This document shows positions 1-11,565 of a stretch of DNA of 64,000 bases, one piece after another. The DNA is taken from assembly GCF_003573695.1 (NCBI RefSeq), contig NC_039368.1, forward strand, positions 9,385,860 to 9,449,859, in the 5' to 3' direction. Position numbers and translations under genes: made by a program. The stretch is from Papaver somniferum. Its lineage: Eukaryota > Streptophyta > Magnoliopsida > Ranunculales > Papaveraceae. The number at the start of each line of letters is the position of its first letter. Within the stretch, counting starts at the first letter, position 1. Below the pieces are notes generated by a model. The model made no database searches. It was not told the origin of the DNA and saw nothing but the letters and a program-made list of their open reading frames with translations.

Positions 1-1075
1 AGACGGGCTGATACAACATGACAAAAAAGGGTCATTAGTTAGTAATTTCAAAATCCTCTTATCTATATAATTTTCATAATGGTTAAAAAGTCCTTATTTA
101 GTTAGTATTGTTAATTTAATTAGTTAATCATACGTTAATGAACTTCTTTTTACATATACCCCACGATGGAGATCCTATTATGGTTGATCTCTTAGCTCCA
201 ATGTCCATTTCATGGCAATTTACGGTTGGAATTAACTATAGAAGCCAACCGTAGGAACCATTTACGATTGAAATTAACCACAAAAGCCAACCGTAGGGGT
301 TATTTACGATTAGTATCTGATGAACATCCAACCGTAACTGGTTAAAAACCTAATCCTAAACCAGTTACGGTTGGATTGTTATCTTACCAGGTGAACCGTA
401 AATAAGTTAAGGTTCGTTTGTCGGTGGCTAGTATCCAACCGTAACTAATTACGGTTGATAAGATTTAAGTCAAAGCCAACCGTAATTAAACTCAAAAACT
501 TAAATTATTTTCGCTCAGGATCTTTATGGTTAGTATTGTTAAAATCGAAACTAATCGTAAATAGTTTTACGGATACAAAATGAACCGTAACTGGATATTC
601 CAAATAGTTTTTTAAGATTTACGGTTAGTAGTTCTTCAATTACCAACCGTAACACCTTCAGAAATCATAGTTACGGTTGGTTAATTAAGAATAACCAACT
701 GTAACTCCATTTGCAACTCTAACATAAGTCATACCACTTGATTTTTCCGATGGTCTAGGGTGAAATTGAAATTGGTGTTCTTCGACAATTAGTGGATGTT
801 GATTATCGTCAGTGCAATCATCTTTTTCTTTCGGGTTTTTTTTTGCAATCATCTTGTTGAAGGATTGAAGGATTTTGTTGATTATCGTCATTGTAATCAT
901 CTTTTTTTTTAAGGTTTAAATATATTTGATGATGATTATCAAAGAAAAACTGTTTTTGATTTCGTTTTTTTTTAATGATTAGATTTGAATAGATAGGATG
1001 GTAATTTAGTCCTTTTAAAAATGGAAGGGTAATTTAGACCTTTAAAATGACACTAGGACACCCCCTAACCAATTT
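1..1075. repeat. AT-rich repeat with about 15 copies of ACGGTTGG / CCAACCGT
   Basis: Between about 220 and 710 the octamer ACGGTTGG or its complement, often extended to TTACGGTTGG or CCAACCGTAACTGG, occurs about 15 times in both orientations, roughly every 20-50 bp, with some decayed copies. Dense two-way short motifs like this are known from the subterminal regions of cut-and-paste DNA transposons. I could not confirm terminal inverted repeats, because the left edge lies at or outside the window. The right part (900-1075) is T-rich and ends in repeated phrases about 'aatttagtcc/aatttagacc'. An open frame on the minus strand at 685-900 begins inside the motif array and looks like no known protein, so I do not call it a gene. 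Confidence 0.6.
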
Positions 1076-1159
1076 GATAGACATTATTATCATAGTTCAG
1101 CCCCTCAAGTGGAATCATCAGCCCCTATAATAGGTTACTTTAAAAACCATTCTTAAATT

Positions 1160-1490
1160 TTGTTCTCAACTTACTTTTGACTTTTTTGCTTTTAGAATTC
1201 GAAAACAACTTTTCCAGAAGCATAAGTTAATCCCACACTTGTTTGGATACCATAAGCAGAAGTCGGTCCCAAAAAGTAGAAGCAAAAACATTTTGCTTCA
1301 CAAAAAAATTTACTTTTTTTCTTCTAAAAATCAATCATTTTCAAATGAGAACCCAAACTAACTTTTGATTTTTTTGATTCAAGAAGTCGAAAAGTAACTT
1401 CTTAAACAGTATTCAAACATGCTAAACTAACTTATGATTTTTTGCATACAAAAGCTGAAAAAATAACTTCTTTAGTGGTACACGGACGCC
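1160..1490. repeat. Degenerate direct repeats
   Basis: A phrase close to 'aacttacttttgatttttttg' followed by 'gaaaagtaacttctt' recurs three times (around 1167, 1357 and 1430), with spacing of about 75-190 bp. The stretch has mirrored 'agaagcaaaa ... ttttgcttc' segments that could form hairpins. It looks like a decayed miniature element or local duplication. No coding capacity is visible. Confidence 0.45.
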
Positions 1491-2640
1491 CTCACCTTTT
1501 TCTCTTGACTTCTATATTGTATTTCACTAGTCCAAAAACATAAACACTTCTACTACGATATCCAAACAAGCGATTAACAATTGGAAACAAATAGATACAA
1601 GAAATTATCATGTTAAAAGAAGAATTCTAAATGTGTGGAATTTTTTAACATTAGGTTAAAATTAGCATTCAACTTTGTCGCGCTTCAAACAGAAACGTAT
1701 TGCCTTTACTGTTAGTTATCATGACTATTTTACAACAACATGATTCAGTGGACTATAACATGCGATACATAGGATGTAAATATCATTGTTAGAGTTGCAT
1801 ATAAACAATATACAACAATTATGCAGTAATACAACTTAGCCAATTCACTTGAATATTTCCTGAAGCATAAAAGCCTACAATCCCCCAGTGTCTCCCAAGA
1901 CCCGAAACAGAAATCAACGATCACAAATGGGCATGATAGTGAATAAAACACTTTTTTTTTCCGATTTCCACCTTGATCTGCATTTATATGTACATCAATA
2001 GTGATATTGGTTTTGAAATTGTTCTAAGCCAGTGATCTTTCCATACGACAAATCATACCCGAACCTGGAATATATACCCATCGTAAATAAATATTTACAA
2101 AAATTCAGGAAGATTACACAAATTTTATGTTTGTGAATTAATACAAAGTAGAAAGAACGCTCGATTCCATGGATAACACCAACAACATTTTTGACATATA
2201 ATTTATATTGTAAATGCATAAAAACACAAAACAGAGTAGTTCAGATCATTCGTGTCATAAATGAGCTAAAAATTACAAAAATAAAATAAAAATGAATTTC
2301 AAAGTAAATTCGATTTACCTGTCAGTTTGTTATTATTTAACTATTTATCTATTTTTATTTGGAAAAAGTGATTACAACTGGTGAGGATTATTAATTCCTT
2401 GTTCTTGGAAACTTGTAAAAGTTTGAATTTTATTTGTTGGTAACCTAACCATTATCTACCATATATGTAACTACTATTTTTTTGGTAAATCTACGTAATG
2501 TTTACATCTCAGGAAATCATGTACTGAGTAATACAAATACGTCAGTTGAGCTGATAATGCTAAGTAAATATAGTATGTTTGTAAATGTGTTAAACAATGA
2601 ATATACTTAAACAAGTAAATCAATTAGCAAGTTAATAAAG
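1491..2640. other. Gene-free AT-rich DNA
   Basis: Only short, low-complexity open frames occur here, with no recognisable domain, RNA gene or terminal repeat. I see nothing to annotate. Confidence 0.6.
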
Positions 2641-3470
2641 AAAGTGTGGCTAAGTTAACAAGCAACACAAGAGATTACGTGATTCGGCTTTCTCCTACGT
2701 ACATGGGGTAATGAGTGGTGATTATATTAAGTTTATGAGTGGGATTATAAGGTATTAAATCAAGCTCACACGAAATAATAGTACTATTCTCTCTTAGTAT
2801 TCAATACCAATATAAGCTCTGGTTGGTTTTCTCATTGTAAATGCTTGTCTTTTCTTTGGAAGTGAAGTTGGGCATTTATAACGCATTTCGCATATGAGGT
2901 ATACTTGTTGTCTCTGGATCCATAGAGCTCTAATGTTTCTCTGCAGATCTTGTACCTTCGTTGACCGCTCACCTTCGCCAACCAAATTATGCCATGTAGT
3001 CCCAATCCACGTACTCAGAGACCATGGTTTAGGTAGGTGCATGTTGCATTTAATGATGAGTAGACGCCTCAGCTGTCTCTAACTCACGACAATATCCGCG
3101 TCCCTAGGGGTCATGCCATTTCCTTCATCACCACCGTTGATTATGGTTTCCTCGTGATAAGATAAAGTGGGCAGAGAAGGGATCCCCTACTGCGCGGGCA
3201 ACCAACCGTCTCTGGGACTACACTGTTATCATACCCTCGACTGCTCAAATCTCGACACGTGTACTCCAGATATTTGGTATTCACGGTATCAAACTTTTTA
3301 TTATCAAAGATTTTGTGCTTATATCCAATCCCAAGTTTTCCTTTACTAATTTTTGGTGAAGTTTCATCAGTCTATGCACTATCTAGATGGGAATTGCTTC
3401 ACCCTACATTCGCAAAATCTTGGATAGTCAGTTTTTTTCTTCAGTATTAATTATTTCTACAAACAATGAT
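2641..3470. other. Possible decayed LTR-like fragment
   Basis: Around 2680 the phrase 'gattacgtgattcggctttctcctacgt' resembles the 'ttacgtggttcggc' wording common in plant retrotransposon LTRs. The following 600 bp are less AT-rich than their surroundings. No second LTR copy, primer-binding site or coding domain was found in the window, so this is only a possible old LTR remnant. Confidence 0.25.
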
Positions 3471-4985
3471 ATTAATCAATTTAGTCCAAATAACACAACT
3501 GCAAATTTTTTGAAACCTGAGTATGGTCATCATTCATAAGCACGTGCTTCTATAGGATTTACAGATGAACTAAGCCAAGGAGTCTACGTCCAGTTGTTTA
3601 TAAAAGGAAGTGAATTTCATTGAAGATTTTTTATAACAATACATGTTTTTTGTATAGGGATCAATAGCGAGCATAATGCTTGGTGCTACCAACTTGGAAA
3701 CGCCATAGCACACCGTTGGTTTTTTTGTTGGTGTATTTATTTTTTGTTTCTCATTATTACTCAAGTAAATTGGTATCTTTTCAAACTACAAGGATTAATT
3801 AAGAAGAATAAAAATTCCAAGTCTGCTAGTATTTGAACATGTGTTAAACTTTTATTACTTAATGTTTAAGTATTTTCCTCGATACTCAAGGTGAGATCCT
3901 AAAACCAAAATATTATAAATATCTTTACGATGTTCGAAATTTATATGTTTTTCATATCTCAGTGGATAACCATACCTCTGGTTTCTATATTAGAAAAGTA
4001 TATTCACCATGCTAGATAATATTAATTGTCATCCAAGAGAAATTTCGGTACATGAGTTGCCACATCTGCCATTTCCTAAGCGAAAGATCTCATCTTCTTT
4101 ACAACCTCGAAGACCAAATCCATAGCAGAAACCAGGTATTCCTTTCTTGATGGACGCATCACTCTCTCCTTTGGTCCACGTTTCCTCAAGACTCTCTCAT
4201 TCCACTTCGGATTCAATAAGCCCAACATGAGGTACAAATGAGGTGAATTCTTAGAAATTGTCAATCAATTTCTTAGGAGTACCCGTTGTAAGAAACTTCT
4301 GGCTTATAACTCTTTGGAATCCCACGGTTCCTTCATGGTATCATCATCTGATATCTTACTTCGGTCTTTAACTATAAAAGATTCAGAAAAATGATTCAAT
4401 TTTGATTGAAAATAACTAAAGTAACATCAAAATTTGCCATTCCCCTTGACTGATATCTACATCGGTGGTGGGATCCATCCCGTTTTAATAAGAAAGTCTA
4501 ATAAGTAGTAGGAAAGTCTAATAAGATTTGTTTTCGTTAAATACGATTAATATATACACATTGTGTTTTAATTTTGTTATCATTATAATATTAGGGCTTG
4601 ACTTGTGATCAAGTTATTGTAATATCCGCTCTGAAAATTTTGATTGGTTGTTCCAGAATTAAAAAAATAAGTAATTGAAATTTAATTTCAGTTTTTGTGT
4701 TTGATTTATTCTAGTCTCCATATTATGTCTAATATTTCTGCGTAATTAAGATTTTGTTGAATGAACTTGTTTGCTTTGTCTTTTCTTATAAGATGATTAG
4801 GGTTTCATAACAAAAATTATCAATGCATTCGTAATCTGAAAATAATTCCTCTTTTTTTTGTTTTTTTCTTTTCTTAATTAGCATTAATCAGAATATAAGG
4901 GTTTGATTAGAACGTATTGATAATTGTGTTTGTATGGTCTTATTTACACGTTTTGTTTCATATACTACTACTGTCTATTGTTGAA
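3471..4985. other. Gene-free DNA
   Basis: No domain-bearing frame is visible. A short piece at about 4015-4065 ('tcatccaagagaaatttcggtacatgagttg') has a diverged sister at about 60840-60878, so part of this stretch derives from a dispersed repeat. Confidence 0.5.
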
Positions 4986-5274
4986 ATGCCGACCAGGCCC
5001 AAATCTAGTGGTATACCAAGTGATTTTTGTCGCAAATTTATTCATGACAAGGCGTTCAGAAAATACCTTAGGAAACGATTCTGGTACTGTAATTCTAGAA
5101 CCGTGCAACAAAAGAAGTGTTAGATTGACCTTAATTGGGAAAAGGAGAAGCAACATGGAAGTCGACAGCTCATTCAAGAAAGGTAAATTCGGTGGCTATG
5201 TATATGTGTTTCAGAATGAAAATAGGGTCGTATTCAGATGGTATATGCAAAGCCCAGGAACATCATTAGTCTGA
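4986..5274 (+). pseudogene. Broken B3 (REM-like) DNA-binding domain fragment
   Basis: Read in two frames, this stretch resembles a plant B3 DNA-binding domain. The first frame, from 4986, gives GIPSDFCRKFIHDKAF, like the opening 'IPxxFxxKF' strand of REM-type B3 domains. A shift of frame near 5050 then gives GTVILEPCNKRSVRLTLIG, like the 'VTLxxPxGxxWxVxL' strands. The match fades after about 5180 and a stop falls at 5272. No full gene, partner exons or second domain is visible, and the frameshift would prevent a normal product. I take it as a pseudogene scrap of a B3 transcription factor. The similarity is by eye and could be chance. Confidence 0.4.
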
Positions 5275-6552
5275 TTTATCACGAAGTTGAAGGTATCAAG
5301 TCAGTAGTAAATCTAGCTCATAAAATGAAGTTATTTCACATCACTTTTTTAAGTTTTTTGCATTTTTAATATCATGGTATAACAATAAAGACCTTTGCTT
5401 CAAATTTCCCGGCAAGATGATAATTGGGCTTTCCGTTCTCTAGCTTCAACGTCGGTGACCTTTGATGCCAAAGTTTATATAGTATTAGGGTAGGTATACG
5501 TATAAATGGTATGATCATGATATATTTATGTATGTTTGTTTTTTTTTTCTTTTAAGCTTGTTTGCATGTTTGTTATTTCTGGTGGTTCTTGAAATGTTTC
5601 AGTCAACATATGGTTCCAAAAGATTGGTTTATACGAAATTTTAAAATAATATTATAGTTAAAGTGCAGTCCACGTGATAGACCAAAAAGTTTATTGTTTT
5701 CTTTTTGTAATGTATATGAAGTTAAGTGTATATAACAACAATGTCAGTCAAGTGTAGTGTGTTATTTTGAAGAAAAAAAATAACAACAAAAAGTGTGTTG
5801 TAAGCCTTTTCTTTTCTTTCAGTTGTTTTTGGTGTGTTTTAACAGACTGTCGACAAGCTAGTAATTATTTTATTGCTAATTTTTAAAGTTAATCATCATT
5901 GTTCTTTAATTTTACTACTAGTTCTTACATTTCAACTTCGTCATTCATTAAATTAATCATAACCAATCTTTATCTATGAGATTTCCATCTCTAACAAATT
6001 TTAATTTAATATCTTGGTTTACGAGCAACATATAGTCATGAAGAAAAACCTATTTTACAAAATATTATGAGAAACATATAGTCAACAATCCAAAATACAA
6101 AACTATGTGAATCATTTTTCATTTATATATTTATCATGTTTTCAACATCTGAGAAATATTATCATAATTAAATTATTTTTAATGAACATATAGAATACGT
6201 TATTGAGTTTCGATCATGTTTTGTTCAAAATGATTCAAAAGTAGCATATTAATTTTTTCCCTTAACCATTTTTTTTTGTACACCAACCTTTCGATTTCAA
6301 ATTTTTCTACTTGTCATATGGAGAACTTTCAAAGACATTTTGACTCCTTCAACATGGACCAAAGTTTGTACAGGGGTTTCTCTACTAGAAATTTCCTTAT
6401 GTCATCGGAATTAACTTGAAACAAAAAAATATAAGGAACAACCCAATTTAAAATTATAATTTTGGATAAATAAAGTTGATAAAAAAATCAAACAATATGC
6501 TTGTAGTACCATATATTTTTCATATGGCTCATACTCTGAATGAATACCAAAG
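5275..6552. other. Gene-free AT-rich DNA
   Basis: Very AT-rich sequence with poly-T and poly-A runs and no open frame that resembles a protein domain. It could be old transposon or intergenic filler. No structure was found. Confidence 0.6.
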
Positions 6553-7318
6553 ATGTGTGGAGGAATAAGAATCACAAACCCACACAATGCGGATTTATCT
6601 TTACTTATCAAACTGGCGTGGAGGTTGATTAATAATCCAAATGATCTTTGGGTAAGAATTCTGGAAGGAAAATATTTTCCGAGAAATAATCCTTTGCATA
6701 AGAATAGAGATTATGAAATCTCTTGGATTTGGCACAATATTAGGAGAGGATTAGAAATTTTTAAAGAAAACTGTGTTTGGGAGTAGAGGATGGTATATGG
6801 TTGGATAATTGGATACCTGGTGTTGGAAAATTAACAGATTGGCGTCATGATGATCTAAAATTTGTGTTTGACCTTATTGATGAAAATGGTTGTTGGGATG
6901 TTAATAGTATTGATCTAGCTTTTGCTCCTGATGTTGCTGATAGAGTTAAGTCTATTTACTTAAATGGTGTTAGTCAGGATAAGATTAGATGGAAGGGAAC
7001 AAAAATTGGTGAATTTTCCACAAAGTCTGCATATAGAATCTTGTCTAATGATATGGAAAATGTGGATAACTTATGGGTTAAAATGTGGCACATGAATGTT
7101 TTGCCTAGAACTCGTCTTTTTGTGTGGAAAATGTCTGCTGAAATTTTGAATTTGAAAGCAAAAATGCATGAAAAATTTAGAAAAACGGGATCCTTTTGTG
7201 TTTTATGTAATAGAGATAAATTGGAAACATCACACCATGTTTTTATTGAGTGCAGTTTCACAATGGCAGTGTGGTTTGGGTTAGGTATTCAGTTTCCATT
7301 GTCTAATACTAGTATTTA
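6553..7318 (+). pseudogene. LINE reverse transcriptase, C-terminal zf-RVT part
   Basis: The first frame (6553-6786) carries LLIKLAWRLINNPNDLW and SWIWHNIRRGLEIFKENCVW, classic wording of the region after the RT thumb in plant L1-like LINEs. A single-base loss near 6783 shifts the frame. The next stretch (from about 6784 to 7318) continues with DGIWLDNWIPG, then the zf-RVT core with FSTKSAYRIL, RTRLFVWKM, the pair FCVLCNRDKLETSHHVFIEC (C-x2-C ... H ... C) and a tryptophan-rich end. An in-frame TAG at 7317-7319 cuts the reading before it can join RNase H. Family assignment is strong. The protein is dead because of the frameshift and the stop. Confidence 0.85.
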
Positions 7319-7557
7319 GAATTGGGTTAAGTCTTGGTTTGCTGGCTCTTTAACTGATTGGAAGGAATTTTTTAGTATAATATGTTGGCAGATTTGGGAA
7401 TATAGGAATTATGTGGTTTTCCAAAATGTCAAACCAAATCCGATTGAGTGCATCACTTCAATAAGAAAAGTTATAATGATTGGGAGTTGACATTGGGAAA
7501 AAAGGACTTGCAAAATAAGGAGGCAGTTAAAAAGAAACCTTAGTTTCTAAGAACACA

Positions 7558-7902
7558 ATGGAATATAAAGACAATGTTTTCTATGTTGATGCGGCTTTTG
7601 AAGAAACGGATGGTTCTTATGGGTTAGGAATAACTCTTTGGAAAAATAATGTTATTGATGACATCAAAGTTTTTGAAGGTAGAACAACAAGCACAACAAC
7701 AACAGAAGCATTAGATGTCAAGAAGGCAGTGGAATGGGCATGGGAGCTAAATGAAAGGCATATCAAAGTTAGATCAGACAACAGGGATGTTGTAAACTTT
7801 TTGAATGGAAAGCAAGTTAACTGTGATTGGAGGACAAAGAAGATTTTAATTGATGTGCTTGCTCTTTTGGGTTCAAATTTTTTTGTAGATATCAATATAT
7901 AG
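7558..7902 (+). pseudogene. LINE RNase H domain (RVT_3 type)
   Basis: This 114-codon frame is the C-terminal RNase H of the LINE, which would degrade the RNA strand of the cDNA hybrid. The catalytic acids can be placed: FYVDAAF (first D), TTEALDVKKAVEWA (E) and VRSDNRDVVNFLNG (second D). The domain stops at 7900-7902, before the usual final helix and its last acidic residue, and a stop-laden continuation follows to the A tract. The frame is separated from the zf-RVT part by about 240 bases that contain stops. Confidence 0.8.
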
Positions 7903-8089
7903 ATAGTGAAGCAGATAGACTTGTTGAATGAAATCGTGTGAAAAAAGGTTTTTCTGTGGAAACAAACACCCAACATAGTATTTTGAAAAGTAAAGTGTTA
8001 AATGGAATTGTAAAGGGGCAAAAAATTATGTTGTATGGTTTCTAGTTCTTTAATATAATGTCTTCTTATTAAAAAAAAAAAAAAACCTT

Positions 8090-8935
8090 GAAAACTGCCA
8101 GAAAGCTAAGGATATGATGAATCCATTTCGGTTGTCAGTCCAGATTATTCATGCTTGCATTCTTTATCAAAAAGGTTATGTCGATGTCGAGGAATGTCCT
8201 AAATATGGTGAAATAAAAAACCGTAAGAAGGGAGTAGTTTAATTATTAAAGAGATGTCGGGTGAAGAAACTATTTCTATTTACGAAAAGGTTTGCAACGT
8301 GTATATGGTACACCGTGGATAGTTGAGCAGATGATGTGGCATTCTAAGGTTGAAAAAAGTGTTACACATACGACATGCGTTGGATTCTTCACAATGGAGA
8401 TCAGCTGATATGAAGTGGCATGGGTTTGTTTAAGAGAAACAAGACGTGCCTTTGAGACTAGCAACTGATAACTTTAACCCTTCGATGAGCTCACTCAGTA
8501 TTTGGGTCGTCATGCTTGTCACTTATAACCTTCTACCATCAATATGCATACGAAAGATTTCACGATGTTAATACCGTTGATTCTTGGTCCACATGGTCCC
8601 AACCATAAAACAAATGTAATATGTAGTCCTTGACCGACGATTTTATTTAGTTATGGTCAGACGGTAAAGTAACGTACAATGCGCATACACAGATTTCTAT
8701 TACAATAAAATCAATGTTATTGTGGTGCATAAAGGACTTTTTCGCATATGCCCATGTTCTTGGGTTGTAAATTCTGGAATGTTTGGTTGTCCTGTGTATA
8801 AAGAAAATACATATACATATTAAGGCTAAAATGGGATCAAAGTATGCTTATATGGGTCATAAAAAGTTTTTAAGAGATCGCGCTTATCCTTAAAGAAAGC
8901 GAAAATCTCAGTTCAATACAAAACAACTGCATATT
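8090..8935 (+). pseudogene. Decayed CACTA/EnSpm transposase (Tnp2)
   Basis: Read across all three + frames, this stretch follows the Tnp2 transposase family in order. The first segment is KIHAC-like (IIHACILYQKGYVDVEECPK, near 8140-8210). Next comes RLATDNFNPSMSSLSIWVVM (near 8450-8510), matching the family phrase around 'ATDGFNPF...MSSxYSxWPV', with YNLLPS soon after. The third segment is MLIPLILGPHGPN (near 8566), matching the 'MLSMLIPGPxxPG' block. Then follow LLWCIKDFFAYAHVLG (near 8715-8765) and GMFGCPVYKENT (near 8777), and finally SKYAYMGHKKFLRDRAYP (near 8836-8890). Many stops and frameshifts show long decay. CACTA ends were not found, so this is an internal fragment next to the LINE tail. 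Confidence 0.8.
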
Positions 8936-9071
8936 AAGAATTTAGGAAGTTGGTAAAGCGACTGACGATTCAATCTCCTTGGTTGAAGGGATCGATCTTA
9001 TTTTGCCTCTCGTGTTGAAAGGTAAATTTTGACTAAATTATTGTATTCTTCAGTTACTTTAGTTCAATAAA

Positions 9072-11499
9072 TGTTTTAGATCATTACTCGGTCGAACTCG
9101 CAAGCATTGCTATCTCAAGCTTGTGTGTCAAGTTTAGTTGTCAAAATTATAAGTCTTGATTTCTAGTCTACTTATAGATAAGTCTCGGATTATGATAGTA
9201 ATTGTAGTTGAGCTTTAGACTCCATGGCGTTCATCAAATGAAGACGAAGAACTACTTGAGGAACTTGTGGAACTTCATTGACAAAAGGTATGTGGAGACT
9301 TGAACTTATCTATCACTCAAAAGTCCATCTATTCTATCTCCTATTTTGAGATAAAAGTGGTATTGCTATATAAACTTCGATTATACACATTTTCTATTTC
9401 GATCCGAGTTTATCTCGCTTATCTATTTCTCGAAATATGTGTTGGTAAGCTTTCGCTTTGGCCAAGTTCATCTTTACTCGTGACGAAAGTCATGTTGATT
9501 ATTTCAATAACTGAAAATCGTTTTGATGAAAATAGGTTGTGGATAACGACAATTTTAACATCCTCTAATAAAGTTTCAATGATTCAAATGAGAATTTAGA
9601 ACAATTAACCATGTTTGGATATAAACATATCGTGTTCTCACATTTGTGTAAAAGTCCAAAACCGGGAACCTGAAGTATGCGTACCCGTACGTGTACTGGC
9701 GGTTGTTGGGAATCCAGGAATGTATGCATACCCGTACGCATACTGGCGGAAGTTTCACGTCAGTGAATTTCTGCTGGAGTTTGGAAGTGTGAATTGGTAT
9801 GCGCACCTGTATGCGTACTGGCGCAACCAAACTCGGTCCGGCTACTTAGGTATGCGTACCCATTTGCATTCTTAAGTATGTTACTTTCTAAAATCGGTTT
9901 GTTCATGAACTAAAACATATATATATATATATATATTATAAGGAATGAAATCTTTGAAAACCGTGGATAATGTTCATGAATTAATCAAGTGAATCAAAAT
10001 CAATTTTGCTTCGATTGTGTCTTGTATACTTCTATAAGATCTAAGAAATTGAACAACTCTCTAGCTAGTTCATTTGAGTCATTTGAACTAGTTATGGTGA
10101 AGATGAATAAGGTTGATATAAAAGTGTTCACATGACTAACCATTGGTTAACTATTGTTGAACCTACTAAGTGTACACGTTTAGGTACGGTTACTCAAACC
10201 TAAATGATGGTGCATCTCATTTGTGTATAACAAGCTAAGTTCGATCTAACAGTTGAAAGATATTAGCTTGAATCTAATCAGATTTCCATATAACGGTAAA
10301 TATTGAATGCTTTGTTACCAAGGTAACTTAGACTTCAAACCCTGATTTGAAATTTATATAAAGGATAACTCCAGCAACTGGGAAACCTAATACCCACACC
10401 TCCTGTGTGATACTAGTTATATAAGCTAGAGTCGATTCTCCTTTAACCTTAGGTTTTTCACGAAATCCTGTAGGTTGACGACTTAAAGACTTCATTGGGA
10501 TTGTGAAGCCAGAGCCAACTATTTTCTCTGTAGTTGCGTGATCTGATCTTGCTATTTTCTATCGTGATTGAGTATAATCGTAAGATTGGCTTGAGATTTA
10601 TATATCCGATAGGCAAGATATAAAAGTAGTCACCAACACCTTCATCTCATCATTTGTGATTCCATAATATCTTGTTTTGTTAATCGATTAAGATTATTAT
10701 GAGGTGATTGATAATACTAGGCTGTTCTTCGAAAATATAAGTCCGGGTCATCAATTGGTTCATGTTCACCTTGATTTATCAAAAGACGGAACAAAACTCG
10801 TAGGTGTATCTGTGGAAGACAGATTTATCTATTCAATATACTTTTTTGTGTGATACAGATTTGTTTATCAAGTCTTCGACTTTGGGTCGTAGAAATTCTT
10901 AGTTGTGGGTGAGATCAGCTAAGAGAATCAAGTGCGCAGTATCCTGCTGGGATCAGAGACGTAAGGAGCACGAATGTACCTTAAATCAATGTGAGATTGA
11001 TTAGGGTTCCACTATATTCCAAACCGAAGTTAGCTTTGTAGTAGGCTAGTGTCTGTAGCGCTTAATACATTATGGTGTTCAAATCTGGACTAGGTCCCGG
11101 GGTTTTTCTGTAGTGGTTTTTCTCGTTAACAAAATTCTGGTGTCTGTGTTGTTTCTTTTTCGCATTATGTTTTGTTATATAATTGAAATATCACAGGTTG
11201 TGCGTTGAATCGATCAATTGGTTAATCCAACTTTGGTTGTTGATTGAAATTGATTGATCCTTGAATATTGGTCTTTGGTACCGTTCAAGTTATTTCTCTT
11301 ATATTCAATCAGGTTCGCAAATTTTTATTTGTTTGATTGCGGATTGAATTGAGAGATTGAGATATAACTCTTTGATATGCTTTTTATTAAGATTGAGTCT
11401 GATTGTCTAGTTGATTCTCTTGAAAGTATATATTGGAGTTAGTCCATACAAATTGCTAAGATAAATATTGGGTGAGGTTGTTAGACCCCCATTTTTTCA
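9072..11499 (+). repeat. 5' LTR of the gag-only Copia-like element
   Basis: The LTR is 2428 bp, from TGTTTTAGATC to CATTTTTTCA. It matches the inverted solo LTR (12240-27032 minus its insert) over its whole length, and matches the 3' LTR except for an internal block. It has an AT microsatellite near 9916-9937 and a set of TATGCGTAC repeats at 9675-9866. The last 60 bp ('gagttagtccatacaaattgctaag ... gttagaccccc') are the most conserved part among copies. A similar ending is shared with the LTR at 62771-63819. Confidence 0.85.
9675..9866. repeat. Four near-palindromic TATGCGTAC repeats inside the LTR
   Basis: Four copies spaced about 50-70 bp apart carry GTATGCGTAC, mostly followed by CC and a reverse-complement arm near GTACGCATAC, and mostly ending in TGGCG. 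The arms can form a hairpin of nearly 10 bp. The equivalent place in the inverted solo LTR is where the dimeric element inserted. Confidence 0.65.
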
Positions 11500-11501
11500 A
11501 T

Positions 11502-11514
11502 TGGTATCAGAGAA
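11502..11514 (+). other. Primer-binding site, initiator Met tRNA type
   Basis: Two bases after the LTR comes TGGTATCAGAGAA, matching the usual plant Copia primer site complementary to the 3' end of initiator methionine tRNA (TGGTATCAGAGC). It marks the start of minus-strand DNA synthesis and fixes the right end of the 5' LTR. Confidence 0.85.
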
Positions 11515-11565
11515 GGAAAACTCGTTTAAGACCTCATAAGTTTGTGTTTGTAGCGATCTGACTCT

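Larger units (their letters stand above)
6553..8085 (+). mobile_element. 5'-truncated L1-type LINE remnant with poly-A tail
   Basis: This is the 3' portion of a non-LTR retrotransposon. In order it keeps the end of the reverse-transcriptase region, the zinc-binding reverse-transcriptase domain (zf-RVT), an RNase H domain and a 3' tail that ends in 15 A residues (8071-8085). 5' truncation and a terminal A tract are the usual result of LINE insertion by target-primed reverse transcription. The endonuclease and RT catalytic core are missing. A decayed CACTA transposase starts at once after the A tract, so the LINE probably landed in or beside that older element. I could not identify a target-site duplication. 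Confidence 0.85.

Noticed and set aside
685..900. Minus-strand 71-codon ORF as a gene
   Set aside because: It overlaps the motif array, has no recognisable domain and ends in low-complexity sequence.
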